DNA of 64,000 bases. Source: Geodermatophilaceae bacterium NBWT11. GTDB lineage: Bacteria > Actinomycetota > Actinomycetes > Mycobacteriales > Geodermatophilaceae. A program made the translations under genes and the position numbers. Positions 1-9,800 of this stretch are shown here, piece after piece. Each line of letters starts with the position of its first letter. Within the stretch, counting starts at the first letter, position 1. The notes under the pieces were generated by a model. The model was not told the DNA's origin. It made no database searches and saw only the letters and a list, made by a program, of their open reading frames with translations. The stretch is taken from the NCBI GenBank assembly GCA_014218215.1, contig CP043652.1:2852001-2916000 (forward strand), written 5' to 3'.

Positions 1-521
1 CCTCGGGGTCGCTGCTCACCAAGGTGGACAAGGCCTGGCGCGAGCTGGTCGCCGCCGGCATCGTCGCCGACACCGAGTGGACCGTCTACGGCGCCCAGTC
101 GGCCGGCTGCGACCCGATCGCCACCGCCTTCGAGAACGGCTGGGACGTCGTCAAGCCGGTCAAGCCCACCGGGATCGCCAAGTCGTTGAACATCGGCAAC
201 CCCGCCGACGGCCCCTACGCCCTGGACGCCATCCGGCGCACCGGCGGCTCGGTCGGCCGGGTCGGGGACGCCGAGATCGTGCAGGGCATCCGCGACCTGG
301 CCCGCACCACCGGCGTGTTCGCCGAGACCGCGGGCGGGGTGACCACGGCGGTGCTGCGCCAGCTCGTCGAGCGCGGGGTGCTCGACCCGGCGAAGGAGAC
401 CGTGGTGCTCAACACCGGCGAGGGCCTGAAGACCCTGGACCCGCTCGCCCCGGTCGTCGGGCCCACCCACCGGGTGGACCCCTCGCTGAAGTCGGTCCGG
501 GCGGCCGGGCTCATCAGCTGA
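1..521 (+). CDS. thrC: Threonine synthase, C-terminal part (5' end outside window)
   Basis: Threonine synthase is a cytoplasmic PLP enzyme that converts O-phosphohomoserine to threonine, the last step of threonine biosynthesis. The window opens inside the gene: the reading frame is open from base 3 ([12 protein letters not shown]...) with no start in view, so only about the last 173 residues are present and the PLP lysine is missing. The visible part has the family's late features: [15 protein letters not shown], then [15 protein letters not shown], then [15 protein letters not shown] and the end [15 protein letters not shown]. The ending [10 protein letters not shown] looks like a natural C-terminus. 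The next gene begins 5 bases after the stop. Confidence 0.85.
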   Translation, partial: SGSLLTKVDKAWRELVAAGIVADTEWTVYGAQSAGCDPIATAFENGWDVVKPVKPTGIAKSLNIGNPADGPYALDAIRRTGGSVGRVGDAEIVQGIRDLARTTGVFAETAGGVTTAVLRQLVERGVLDPAKETVVLNTGEGLKTLDPLAPVVGPTHRVDPSLKSVRAAGLIS

Positions 522-526
522 CCCCC

Positions 527-976
527 GTGGACGGCCCCGGCACGCCTCCCCGGGTGCCGGGCCGCTCCTGGGCTCCGGCCCTGCTCGCCGGGCACGGGGT
601 GCTGGCCGTCGTCCTGCTCCTGGTCACCCTGGTGACCGCGCTGGTCGGCGGCCGGCTGGACGCCACCCCGGGGCCCGACGACGTCGTCCGTGCCGCGGTC
701 CTGGTGCTCGCGCTGGCCGTGGTCGTCGTCACCGCGCTGCGGGTCGGACGGCGCCGCCCCGGTGTCGAGGCGCGCTGGTGCGCCGTCGTCGCGCTGTGGG
801 TGGTGCTGCCCTGGGCGTGGGCCGGGTTGTGGGTCGGCGGGTCGTCCCCGGCCGCGCTCTCGGTCGGCGTCCCGCTGCTGGGCTTCTTCTGGTGGCCGTT
901 CATCCTGGTCGCGGGGCTGCTGGGGGCCGTCGTCGCCACCGTGCTGGCAGCCGTCGCCGCCCGGCGGGCGGACTGA
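527..976 (+). CDS. Small integral membrane protein, function unknown
   Basis: A 149-residue protein starting at GTG 527, 5 bases after the thrC stop, so probably translated from the same message. It has about four hydrophobic segments: [62 protein letters not shown] and a last one from the FFWWPFILV stretch to the end, followed by ARRAD. The N-terminus is proline-rich. I do not recognise a family. The polytopic pattern, unbroken frame and codon use like the neighbours support a real gene. It stops 16 bases before the first CIRCE element of groEL. Confidence 0.6.
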   Translation: MDGPGTPPRVPGRSWAPALLAGHGVLAVVLLLVTLVTALVGGRLDATPGPDDVVRAAVLVLALAVVVVTALRVGRRRPGVEARWCAVVALWVVLPWAWAGLWVGGSSPAALSVGVPLLGFFWWPFILVAGLLGAVVATVLAAVAARRAD

Positions 977-992
977 GCCCGGACCCCCACTC

Positions 993-1019
993 CTTGCACT
1001 CGCAGGGGTCGAGTGCCAG
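993..1019 (+). promoter_or_regulatory. CIRCE operator 1 (HrcA binding site) of groEL
   Basis: CTTGCACTC, a 9-base spacer, then GAGTGCCAG. This matches the CIRCE consensus TTAGCACTC-N9-GAGTGCTAA in the conserved GCACTC/GAGTGC core and has exactly the required spacer. HrcA binds CIRCE and represses heat-shock chaperone genes. Confidence 0.9.
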
Positions 1020-1026
1020 ACTCGGG

Positions 1027-1053
1027 CTGGCACTCGGAGCACCTGAGTGCCAA
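1027..1053 (+). promoter_or_regulatory. CIRCE operator 2 (HrcA binding site) of groEL
   Basis: CTGGCACTC, a 9-base spacer, then GAGTGCCAA. It is a second complete CIRCE, centred 34 bases after the first and 117 bases before the groEL ATG. Two tandem operators suggest tight HrcA repression. Confidence 0.88.
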
Positions 1054-1085
1054 CCAGGTCGGACCGGTGAGGCACCGGCACGTGA

Positions 1086-2798
<1,713 letters not shown>

Positions 2799-2832
2799 GT
2801 CCAGCAGCACCTGCACCACCAGCACGTCCCTG

Positions 2833-2864
2833 ACGGGGCGGTCCTCCTCGGAGGGCCGCCCCGT
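2833..2864 (+). terminator. Hairpin terminator after groEL
   Basis: ACGGGGCGG (2833-2841) pairs perfectly with CCGCCCCGT (2856-2864), with further CC/GG pairing inside. It lies 35 bases after the groEL stop. There is no long T run, as usual in this GC range. Confidence 0.7.
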
Positions 2865-2898
2865 TCGGCGTTCCGGGGCGGTCGTGATCACGCTGAGA

Positions 2899-2917
2899 CA
2901 AGGGCAGGCTAACCTCA
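2899..2917 (+). promoter_or_regulatory. Iron box (IdeR/DtxR-type operator)
   Basis: CAAGGGCAGGCTAACCTCA matches the iron-box consensus TTAGGTTAGGCTAACCTAA at 14 of 19 positions by my count. The right half CTAACCTCA fits at 8 of 9. It ends 31 bases before the ATG of a siderophore-binding lipoprotein, the expected place and target for an iron-dependent repressor of the DtxR/IdeR family. Confidence 0.75.
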
Positions 2918-2948
2918 CCAAGCCGCACTCGTCCGATCTTGGAGAACC

Positions 2949-3959
2949 ATGACCCGCCGCCCCCTGGCCGCCCTCGCGGCCGCCGCGACCGCCCTCACCC
3001 TCGCCGCCTGCGGCAGCGGTGACGACAGCGCCGACACCGCCGAGGCCACCGGCGGCGCGTCCTCCGACAGCGCCTTCCCGGTCACCATCGAGAACAAGTT
3101 CGGCACGACCGAGATCCCCGCCGAGCCCGAGCGCATCGTCACGATCGGCTTCAACGACCAGGACTTCGTGCTCGCCCTCGGCGGCACCCTGGTCGGCGAG
3201 CGCGAGCTGATCGGCGACTACGACGCCACGCAGCGCCCCTGGGCGCAGGACCTGCTGCCCGACGACGCCGTCCCCACCGTCGGCAGCGACGAGCTGAACC
3301 TGGAGGAGATCGCGGCGCTGCAGCCCGACCTCATCGTGGGCGTCTACTCCTTCATCGACCAGAGCGTGTACGACCAGCTGTCGGAGATCGCCCCGACGCT
3401 GGCCCAGACCGACGAGTACGCCGACGGGGCCACCCCGTGGCAGGAGCAGACCCTGCTCACCGGCCGCGCCCTGGGCGTCGAGGACGAGGCTCAGGAGCTG
3501 GTCGACGAGGTCGAGGGCCGGTTCGAGCAGGCCGTCACCGACAACCCGGACTTCGCCGGTCAGGACATCGCCGTGGACCTGACCGGTCTCGGCGGGTCGG
3601 GCCACTACCTGCTGGGCCAGGACGACCTCCGCACCCAGTTCTTCTCCGACCTCGGCTTCACCGTGCCCGAGGCGAGCACCGAGCTGAGCGCCGAGCGGCT
3701 GGACCTCCTCGACGCCGACGTCCTGGTGATGAACGGCTACGACCAGGCCGCGCTGGACGCCGACACCCTGGTCGCGCCCCTGGGAGCCGTCACCGAGGAC
3801 CGCACCGTGCTCATCGGCCAGTACTCCAGCCCGGTCTCCGCCGCGCTGGGCTTCGGCAGCCCGCTGTCGCTGCCCTACCTGCTCGACCAGCTGGTCGACC
3901 CGCTGGCCGCCGCAGCCGACGGCGACCCGGCCACGACGGTGGAGCAGCCCACCGCGTAG
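2949..3959 (+). CDS. Iron-siderophore ABC transporter substrate-binding lipoprotein
   Basis: FecB/FepB-type solute-binding protein (TroA superfamily) of 336 residues, predicted to be lipid-anchored outside the membrane and to hand ferric siderophore to an ABC permease. The N-terminus is a lipoprotein signal (MTRRPLAALAAAATALTLAACGS) with the lipobox ending at Cys22, then an acidic linker. The mature part starts with FPVTIENKFGTTEIPAEPERIVTIGFND, the usual opening of the fold, followed by the EEIAALQPDLIVGVYSF motif. The iron box just upstream indicates derepression when iron is low. No permease or ATPase gene of the system is next to it, so it is an orphan binding protein here. Confidence 0.9.
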   Translation: MTRRPLAALAAAATALTLAACGSGDDSADTAEATGGASSDSAFPVTIENKFGTTEIPAEPERIVTIGFNDQDFVLALGGTLVGERELIGDYDATQRPWAQDLLPDDAVPTVGSDELNLEEIAALQPDLIVGVYSFIDQSVYDQLSEIAPTLAQTDEYADGATPWQEQTLLTGRALGVEDEAQELVDEVEGRFEQAVTDNPDFAGQDIAVDLTGLGGSGHYLLGQDDLRTQFFSDLGFTVPEASTELSAERLDLLDADVLVMNGYDQAALDADTLVAPLGAVTEDRTVLIGQYSSPVSAALGFGSPLSLPYLLDQLVDPLAAAADGDPATTVEQPTA

Positions 3960-3978
3960 CCCCGGCGCCCCCCTGACG

Positions 3979-4030
3979 AAGGAAGCTCTGCACCCCGGTT
4001 TCTCTCCCGGAGGGGGTGTAGAGCTTCCTT
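3979..4030. terminator. Long hairpin between convergent genes
   Basis: An 18-base arm (3979-3996, AAGGAAGCTCTGCACCCC) pairs with 4013-4030 with one G-T wobble and a 16-base loop. The 3' side ends in CTTCCTTT. It lies between the convergent siderophore-binding gene and the oxidoreductase gene and can serve both as a bidirectional terminator. Confidence 0.75.
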
Positions 4031-4050
4031 TGCCAGAGGACGGGCGGGGG

Positions 4051-5037
4051 TCAGCGGGCTTCGGTGAACGCCACGCCGAGCTGGCCGGCGGCCTCCTCCA
4101 GCACCCGCATCACGGCGACCGTGTCGGCCAGCGGCATGACGGCGGACTCGGTGCGCCCGGCCAGCACGCCCTCGTGCACCTCGGCGATCTCGTGGCTGTA
4201 CCCGGTGCCGGTGGCCGGCAGGGTGGTGGTCTCGGCGTCCGCGCCGGCCCGGTGCAGCACGATCGTGGCCGGGTGGTGGAACCGGGGGAGGACGTCGATC
4301 CAGCCCTCGGTGCCGAACACCCGCGCCTGGCCGGGCAGGGCGTTGCGCAGCGAGGTGGTCAGCGTCGCGGTGCGGCCGTCGTCCCAGCCCAGCAGCAGGG
4401 CGGCCTCGGCGTCCACCCCGGTCGGGAACGTCGAGCCCGTCGCGCGCACCGTGTCCGGCGTGCCCAGCAGCATCTGGGCGAACGACACCACGTAGACGCC
4501 GAGGTCCAGCAGCGCCCCGCCGCCGAGCTCCTTCGCGAAGAGCCGGTCCTCGGGGTCGAACTCCCGGGCCACGCCCAGGTCGGCCTGCACCGAACGGACC
4601 TCCCCGATCGCGCCCTCGGCGATCAGCTCCCGCAGCCGGACGACGGCGGGCTGGAAGCGGGTCCACATCGCCTCCATGACGAAGACCCCTGCGGCCCGGG
4701 CCGCGTCGACGACCTCGACGGTGCCGGCCACGGTGGCGGTGAACGACTTCTCCACCAGCAGCGCCTTGCCCGCGGCGATGGCCTGCAGGGCGACCGCGTG
4801 GTGCTGGGGGTGTGGGGTGGCCAGGTAGAGCACGTCGACGTCGGGGTCGGCGACCAGCTCGGCGTAGGAGCCGTACGCGGTGCCGATGCCGTGCCGGCCG
4901 GCGAAGTCCCGGGCCCGGTCGATGGACCGGGAGGCCACGGCGGTCACCGTCGCGCCGTCCACGTGCGGGAAGTCCCGGACGACGTTCTCCGCGATCCGGC
5001 CCGGTCCGACGATGCCCCAGCGGGTCCCTGTGCTCAC
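4051..5037 (-). CDS. Gfo/Idh/MocA-family oxidoreductase
   Basis: NAD(P)-dependent dehydrogenase of 328 residues acting on sugars, inositols or related diols; the exact substrate cannot be told. The N-terminal Rossmann fold starts WGIVGPGRIAENVV, the EKP-like motif appears as LLVEKSFTAT, and the C-terminal domain carries the GGGALLDLGVYVVSFAQ helix with the conserved D and Y. I chose GTG 5037 because a TACCGT -10 box lies 7 bases before it, although the frame is open to GTG 5067. The gene diverges from the DUF4031 gene with only 32 bases between starts and shares a hairpin with the siderophore-binding gene. Confidence 0.85.
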   Translation of the reverse strand: MSTGTRWGIVGPGRIAENVVRDFPHVDGATVTAVASRSIDRARDFAGRHGIGTAYGSYAELVADPDVDVLYLATPHPQHHAVALQAIAAGKALLVEKSFTATVAGTVEVVDAARAAGVFVMEAMWTRFQPAVVRLRELIAEGAIGEVRSVQADLGVAREFDPEDRLFAKELGGGALLDLGVYVVSFAQMLLGTPDTVRATGSTFPTGVDAEAALLLGWDDGRTATLTTSLRNALPGQARVFGTEGWIDVLPRFHHPATIVLHRAGADAETTTLPATGTGYSHEIAEVHEGVLAGRTESAVMPLADTVAVMRVLEEAAGQLGVAFTEAR

Positions 5038-5044
5038 GCCTGCG

Positions 5045-5050
5045 ACGGTA
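5045..5050 (-). promoter_or_regulatory. -10 box, leaderless promoter of the oxidoreductase gene
   Basis: TACCGT on the minus strand, with 7 bases to the GTG start at 5037. A start of transcription at or next to the start codon is inferred. Confidence 0.5.
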
Positions 5051-5069
5051 GCGGGGGAGACTCCCACCC

Positions 5070-5348
5070 GTGGCGCTGCTGATCGACACCCCCGTGTGGC
5101 CCTGGCGGGGGCGGCTGTGGTCGCACCTGGTCAGCGACACCGACTACGACGAGCTGCACGCCTTCGTCGAGGCCGAGCTGGGCATCCCGCGGCGGGCCTT
5201 CCAGGGCGACCACTACGACGTGCCCGAGGAGCTGCACGCCACCGCGGTGGCCGCCGGCGCGGAGTCGGTGTCCTGCCGCGAGCTGCTGGCCCGGCTGCTC
5301 GCCGCCGGGTTGCGGGTCAGGAAGCCGCGCGCGAGCGCAGCAGGGTGA
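5070..5348 (+). CDS. DUF4031 domain protein
   Basis: A 92-residue protein of the DUF4031 family. The pattern ALLIDTPVWPWRGRLWSHLVSDTDYDELHAFVEAELGIPRRAFQGDHYDVPEE is characteristic: the W-P-W-R-G-R, HLVSD and GDHYDVPE blocks are those I recall for this family. The biochemical role is unknown. GTG 5070 is the only start compatible with the IDTP opening, and a GGGGGAG stretch lies about 9 bases before it. The 3' end overlaps the convergent HD-domain gene by 32 bases, so one of the two messages runs antisense to the other there. Confidence 0.75.
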   Translation: MALLIDTPVWPWRGRLWSHLVSDTDYDELHAFVEAELGIPRRAFQGDHYDVPEELHATAVAAGAESVSCRELLARLLAAGLRVRKPRASAAG

Positions 5349-5937
5349 GCTCGGCGGTCAGGTTCGCCCGGGCCGGCCCGGTCCACAGCGCGGCGGTCCG
5401 GGGCAGCCGGTAGAGCGCCGGCAGCGCGAGCAGCTGCTCCAGGACGGCGGTCCGCCCGGCGGTGAACGCCTCGTCGTCCAGGTGGCCGTACTCCTCGCGC
5501 ACCGCCGAGGCGTAGGCCGCGTAGCTCGCCGGTGGGCCGGCCAGCACGGCGAGGTCGGCGTCGCACAGGACGGCGCCGTTCGGGTCGTCCTCGGCCGGGT
5601 CGTGGGTGGTGGTGAGCAGGACCAGTCGCACCACCTCCGCGACGACGTCGTCGGGCACCAGCCCGAGCAGCCCGATCCGCGCCCGCTCGGCACTGACCTG
5701 CTCGTTGTCGCTGCGCTGCGGGTCGTAGGCGACGTCGTGGTACCAGGCGGCCAGGGCCACCGCGGTGGGGTCCGCGGCATCCGCGGCGAGCTCGTCGACC
5801 AGGCCGAGCACGGCGGCCAGGTGGGTGAGCGAGTGGTAGGCGCGGTGCGGCTCGGACCAGGCGCCGACGACCGCGGCCCACTCGGTGCGCGAGGTCTCGG
5901 ACTCCCCGGCCAGTGCCGCCCAGTCCTCGAAGGTCAC
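5317..5937 (-). CDS. HD-domain hydrolase
   Basis: A 206-residue predicted metal-dependent phosphohydrolase of the HD superfamily. Metal-binding pieces are YHSLTHLAAVL (first His), AAWYHDVAYDPQRSDNEQVSA (the HD pair) and LLTTTHDPAEDDPNGAVLCDADLAVL (later His/Asp). This architecture is common in actinobacterial proteins annotated as putative metal-dependent HD hydrolases; the substrate is unknown. Its GTG overlaps the stop of the upstream M20 peptidase gene as GTGA (5934-5937), so the two are translationally coupled. An alternative GTG lies 6 bases upstream. Confidence 0.8.
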   Translation of the reverse strand: MTFEDWAALAGESETSRTEWAAVVGAWSEPHRAYHSLTHLAAVLGLVDELAADAADPTAVALAAWYHDVAYDPQRSDNEQVSAERARIGLLGLVPDDVVAEVVRLVLLTTTHDPAEDDPNGAVLCDADLAVLAGPPASYAAYASAVREEYGHLDDEAFTAGRTAVLEQLLALPALYRLPRTAALWTGPARANLTAELTLLRSRAAS

Positions 5938-7211
5938 GCCCACGAGTGCACCCCGCACTGCCGCAGCGCCGTCAGGGCGAGCACCCGGGCCACGTGCACG
6001 ACGTCGTCCACGGGCACCTGTTCCTGGGGGGCGTGGGCCAGGGCGAGGTCGCCGGGGCCGTAGTGCAGGGTCGGGATGCCGGCGGCGGCGTAGAGCCGCA
6101 GGTCGGTGCCGGCGGGCAGGGCCCGTTCGACCGGACGCGCCCGACCGGCGTCCTCGGCGGCCCGGGTGACCGCCGGCAGGAGCGCGGACCCCTGGGCGAG
6201 CTGGCCGCTGGCGAAGCTGCCGCCGACCCACTCCACCCGCACCGGGTGCTCGGCCAGCCAGCCGTGCCCGGCGCAGAACCGGGCCAGGTGCGCCTCGAAC
6301 ACGGTGCGTGCGGTCTCCACCGGCTCGCCGACCCGCACCCCGTACCGGCCCTCGGCCACCAGCCGGTCGGGCACGGTGGAGGACCAGTCGCCGGCGTGCA
6401 CGGTGCCGACCGAGATGCCGTACGGCAGCCGGGTGCCCAGGAACCTGTCGACGTCGTCCTGCCGGCCGGCCTCCAGCTCGCGCAGCGCGGCGTGCACCAG
6501 ACCGAACAGCTCCACCGCGCTGACCCCGGCGTCCCGCATCGCGCCGTGCGCGGCCAGCCCGGTGACGGTCAGCCGGAAGGTGAGCGCGCCGGCGCTGGCG
6601 GTCATCACCGCACCGGCGGTCGGCTCGGGGATCACGCAGGCGGCGCCGCGGTGCCCACGGTCCAGGGCCGCCCACGCGCCGAGGCCGCCGTCCTCCTCGC
6701 CCACCACGCTGTGCACGGCGAGCGGGCGGACCAGCCGGACCCCGGCGGTGTGCACCGCGCGGGCGGCGGCCAGCGCGGCCACCAGGCCGCCCTTCATGTC
6801 GCAGGTCCCGCGACCGTGCAGCACGCCGTCGACCAGTCGCGGTGCGAACGGGTCGCCCGACCACAGCGCCGGGTCACCGGCCGGGACGACGTCGGTGTGC
6901 CCGCACAGCACCAGGCCGGGTTCGCCGTCCTCGTGCCCGGGCAGCGTGCCCACCACGCCCCACGCCTCGTCGCGGACCACCTCCTGGCCGGGGGCGTCCT
7001 CCGCGGTCGCCGCGGCGACCAGGTCGACCGGCCAGCAGTCGACGTCCGAGCCCTGGGCCGCGAGCCACCCGGCGACCAGGTGCTGCGCCTCGGACTCCGC
7101 CGCACTGCCACCGACCGAGGGGACGGCGACCAGCTCCCGCAGCCTGTCGAGCAGCCACACCTCGTCCAGGGCGTCGAGCACCCGCGTCTCCGCCTCGCTG
7201 AGCCTGCTCAC
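5934..7211 (-). CDS. M20-family metallopeptidase / deacylase (ArgE/DapE type)
   Basis: A zinc-dependent amidohydrolase of 425 residues. It has the M20 signature sites in order: LCGHTDVVPAGD (first metal His and catalytic Asp), GRGTCDMKGGLVAAL (bridging Asp), VGEEDGG (catalytic Glu-Glu), then PAGTDLRLY and LAHAPQEQVPVDDVVHVARV near the C-terminus. It may remove an acyl group from an amino acid or dipeptide; the acetylornithine deacetylase or succinyl-diaminopimelate desuccinylase role cannot be assigned because no biosynthetic neighbours are present. It is first of a two-gene unit with the HD hydrolase, and starts 32 bases from the divergent scramblase-like gene. Confidence 0.85.
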   Translation of the reverse strand: MSRLSEAETRVLDALDEVWLLDRLRELVAVPSVGGSAAESEAQHLVAGWLAAQGSDVDCWPVDLVAAATAEDAPGQEVVRDEAWGVVGTLPGHEDGEPGLVLCGHTDVVPAGDPALWSGDPFAPRLVDGVLHGRGTCDMKGGLVAALAAARAVHTAGVRLVRPLAVHSVVGEEDGGLGAWAALDRGHRGAACVIPEPTAGAVMTASAGALTFRLTVTGLAAHGAMRDAGVSAVELFGLVHAALRELEAGRQDDVDRFLGTRLPYGISVGTVHAGDWSSTVPDRLVAEGRYGVRVGEPVETARTVFEAHLARFCAGHGWLAEHPVRVEWVGGSFASGQLAQGSALLPAVTRAAEDAGRARPVERALPAGTDLRLYAAAGIPTLHYGPGDLALAHAPQEQVPVDDVVHVARVLALTALRQCGVHSWA

Positions 7212-7230
7212 GGGGACCAGTCTGGCGCAC

Positions 7231-7236
7231 TACGGT
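7231..7236 (+). promoter_or_regulatory. -10 box, leaderless promoter of the scramblase-like gene
   Basis: TACGGT followed by 7 bases and ATG 7244. This placement favours ATG 7244 over GTG 7235, which overlaps the box. Confidence 0.45.
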
Positions 7237-7243
7237 GCACGCC

Positions 7244-8020
7244 ATGTCCTCTCCGCCGCCCCCGCCGGGCTGGTACCCCGACCCGTCCGGCACCCCCGGG
7301 AACCGCTGGTGGGACGGACAGCGGTGGACCGAGCACGTGCAGCAGGCGCAGCCCGCGCCGGTGCAGGTGCAGCAGGCCCCGCCGCAGCCCCAGCCGGGCC
7401 AGTACGGCGGCCCGCCGCCCCGGTCGGTGCTGTTCGAGCAGCCCACGCTGGTGGTGAACCAGAAGACCAAGCTGATCGAGCTGACCAACGAGTACGCCGT
7501 CTACGACGCGAACGGCCAGCAGCTGGGCGCCGTCGTCCAGGTCGGGCAGAGCACCGCCCGCAAGGCGCTGCGGTTCGTCTCCCAGCTCGACCAGTACCTG
7601 ACCCACCGGCTGGAGGTGCGCGACGCGAACGGGGTGGTGCTGAACCTGGTGCGCCCGGCCAAGCTGGTGAAGTCCCGGGTGGAGGTGACCCGGGCCGACG
7701 GGTCGCCGGTCGGGGAGATCGTGCAGGCCAACGTCTTCGGCAAGATCCGCTTCGACCTGGTGGTGCAGGGTCAGCTGGCCGGGGCGATCCAGGCGGAGAA
7801 CTGGCGGGCGTGGGACTTCTCGATCTCCGACCACTCCGGCCAGGAGGTCGCCCGGATCACCAAGAAGTGGGAGGGCTTCGCGCGCACGGTGTTCACCACG
7901 GCGGACAACTACGTCGTCCAGGTGCACCGCCGGCTGGAGGACCCGCTGGCCAGCCTCGTGGTGGCGGCCGCACTGACCGTGGACACCGCCCTCAAGCAGG
8001 ACGAGCGCGGCTTCAACTGA
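7244..8020 (+). CDS. DUF2510 and phospholipid-scramblase-like domain protein
   Basis: A 258-residue protein. The N-terminal DUF2510 module (PPPGWYPDPSGTPGNRWWDGQRWTEHV) is a short Trp-rich motif found on many actinobacterial membrane-associated proteins. A Pro/Gln-rich linker follows to about residue 65. The rest is a beta-rich domain (LFEQPTLVVNQKTKLIELTNEYAVYD ... YVVQVHRRLEDPLASLVVAAALTVDTAL) resembling the scramblase/LURP-one tubby-like barrel. It probably associates with the inner face of the membrane; lipid scrambling itself is not implied. ATG 7244 is preferred over GTG 7235 because of the -10 box position. Confidence 0.75.
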   Translation: MSSPPPPPGWYPDPSGTPGNRWWDGQRWTEHVQQAQPAPVQVQQAPPQPQPGQYGGPPPRSVLFEQPTLVVNQKTKLIELTNEYAVYDANGQQLGAVVQVGQSTARKALRFVSQLDQYLTHRLEVRDANGVVLNLVRPAKLVKSRVEVTRADGSPVGEIVQANVFGKIRFDLVVQGQLAGAIQAENWRAWDFSISDHSGQEVARITKKWEGFARTVFTTADNYVVQVHRRLEDPLASLVVAAALTVDTALKQDERGFN

Positions 8021-8182
8021 CGCCGGGAGGCGTACCGTTCACGGGGTCCGGGCCGGGCGACCTGTGTCCCCGGGCTCCACTGGATAACTGCCGCTGGGGA
8101 ATACCGCTCTCACGAGGCTGGAGCCCCAGATGCGCAACTCGCCGCGAGGCGACCAGCGTCCGGCTCGGATCTGAACGACGAC

Positions 8183-8214
8183 GAAGGCCCCCTCCCGCGC
8201 GGGAGGGGGCCTTC
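8183..8214 (-). terminator. Terminator of zwf
   Basis: GAAGGCCCCCTCCC and its exact complement form a 14-bp perfect stem with a GCGC loop, ending 2 bases beyond the zwf stop. The rest of the intergenic stretch 8021-8182 shows nothing I can name. Confidence 0.85.
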
Positions 8215-8216
8215 GG

Positions 8217-9644
8217 TCACTCGTCGGTCTGGCCCAGCAGCCAGCCGCACGGGGCGGCCAGGTCGTTGGCCGCCGTCGGACCCCAGGAGCCGGGCTCGTA
8301 GGGCTGCACCTCGGGCCGGTCCTCGAGCAGCGGCTCGACCGAGGCCCACGCCTTGGACAGCCCGGCGCTGGTGGTGAACAGCGACCGGTCACCGGTGACC
8401 ACGTCGTGGATCAGCGAGACGTAGGGCGGCAACGGGGTGCCGCCCTCGATGTCGGCGAGGTCCAGCGACGTGGTGGCCTGGGTGAGCTCCAGCGACGGGC
8501 CGGGCTTCTTCGCCACGAACTGCAGGTCCAGCGAGCCGGCCCCCGACAGCGACAGCGAGACGACGTTGCCGTGCCCGGGCACCTGGGTGACCGGGCCGTC
8601 GGGCTTGCGCAGCAGCAGGGAGACCCGCTGCTGGGACTCGGCGAGCTTCTTGCCGGTGCGCAGCAAAAAGGGCACGCCGTGCCAGCGGTCGGTGTCCACC
8701 CACAGGCGGGCGGCGACGAAGGTGTCGGTGGTCGAGTCGTCGGGGACGCCCTCGATGTCGGTGTAGCCCTCGAACTGCCCGAGGACGACGTCCTCCTTGG
8801 CCAGCGGCCGGAACGCGGCGAGCACGGACTCGCGGGCGTCCTGCAGGGACTCCGGGGACAGGTCGACCGGGGGCTCCATGGCGACCTCGGCCGCGACCTG
8901 GAACAGGTGGGTGACCAGCATGTCCAGGGTGGCGCCGGTGGCGTCGTAGAACTCGGCGCGCTGGCTGACGTCGAGGGTCTCCGGGACGTCGATCTGCACC
9001 TGCTGCACGTGCTCGCGGTCCCAGACGTGCTCGAACAGCCCGTTGGCGAAGCGCAGGACGTGCAGGTCCTGGGTGCCCTCCTTGCCCAGGAAGTGGTCGA
9101 TCCGGAAGACCTGCTCCTCGTCGAGCACGGAGAGCACCAGCTCGTCGAGCTCGCGGAAGGACTCCGGGTCGGTGCCGTAGGGCTTCTCGTAGACCACCCG
9201 CGAGCCCTCGGTCAGGCCGTGCTCCTGCAGGCCCTTCGTCAGCTTCTCGAACGCGGTCGGGGGGACGGCCAGGTAGTGCACGTGCTGGGGGTCCCCGCCC
9301 ATCTCGGCCTTGGTGTCCTCCAGGACGTCGAGGAGGCTGCCGGGGTCGGTCTCGTCGAAGCCGCCGCCGGCGAAGCGCAGGTTCTTCGAGAACTCCTCCC
9401 ACGGGCCCTCCTCGGGCTGGGGGCCGAACTCGGTGAGCGCGTCCTTGACCCGACCCTGGAAGTCCTCGTGGGACACGTCGCCGCGGCCGTTGCCGACGAG
9501 CCGCCACTCCGACGGCAGCAGGCCGTACTGGGCGAGCTGGAAGAACGCCGGCAGCACCATGCGGCGGGCGAGGTCACCGGTGGCGCCGTAGAGCACGAAG
9601 ATGGTGGGGGGAAGGTCGCTGTCGGTCGTCCCGTTCTCGGGCAC
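8217..9644 (-). CDS. zwf: Glucose-6-phosphate 1-dehydrogenase
   Basis: Oxidises glucose 6-phosphate to 6-phosphogluconolactone with NAD(P), the entry step of the oxidative pentose phosphate pathway. The protein has 475 residues, the usual length. The nucleotide site is IFVLYGATGDLARRMVLPAFF near the N-terminus and the active-site block is FRIDHFLGKEGTQDLHVLRFANGLFEHVWD, matching the family RIDHYLGKE motif with Phe for Tyr. Start GTG 9644 follows a GAGAGGAG ribosome site 4 bases away. It stands alone: no gnd, opcA, tal or pgl is nearby, so it is probably a second, separately controlled copy or an isolated locus. A 14-bp hairpin ends the message. Confidence 0.93.
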   Translation of the reverse strand: MPENGTTDSDLPPTIFVLYGATGDLARRMVLPAFFQLAQYGLLPSEWRLVGNGRGDVSHEDFQGRVKDALTEFGPQPEEGPWEEFSKNLRFAGGGFDETDPGSLLDVLEDTKAEMGGDPQHVHYLAVPPTAFEKLTKGLQEHGLTEGSRVVYEKPYGTDPESFRELDELVLSVLDEEQVFRIDHFLGKEGTQDLHVLRFANGLFEHVWDREHVQQVQIDVPETLDVSQRAEFYDATGATLDMLVTHLFQVAAEVAMEPPVDLSPESLQDARESVLAAFRPLAKEDVVLGQFEGYTDIEGVPDDSTTDTFVAARLWVDTDRWHGVPFLLRTGKKLAESQQRVSLLLRKPDGPVTQVPGHGNVVSLSLSGAGSLDLQFVAKKPGPSLELTQATTSLDLADIEGGTPLPPYVSLIHDVVTGDRSLFTTSAGLSKAWASVEPLLEDRPEVQPYEPGSWGPTAANDLAAPCGWLLGQTDE

Positions 9645-9800
9645 GGTGCTCCTCTCGCAGGGGTGCGCCACCGGGTCCGCCCGGCGTCGCCAGCCCGTGC
9701 CATGCCCGTACCCACCTGCGGCTACGCCTGCCCGGCTGCATGAGACGGCTCTCATCGTCTCCTCATGCGGACCTCGTGGTCCGTGGGCAGCATCCTGCCC

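Noticed and set aside
5937..6864. A longer version of the HD-domain protein reading through the M20 gene region
   Set aside because: The frame is open upstream of 5937, but the added residues are low-complexity Arg/Gly/Pro sequence antiphase to the M20 peptidase, which is certainly coding.
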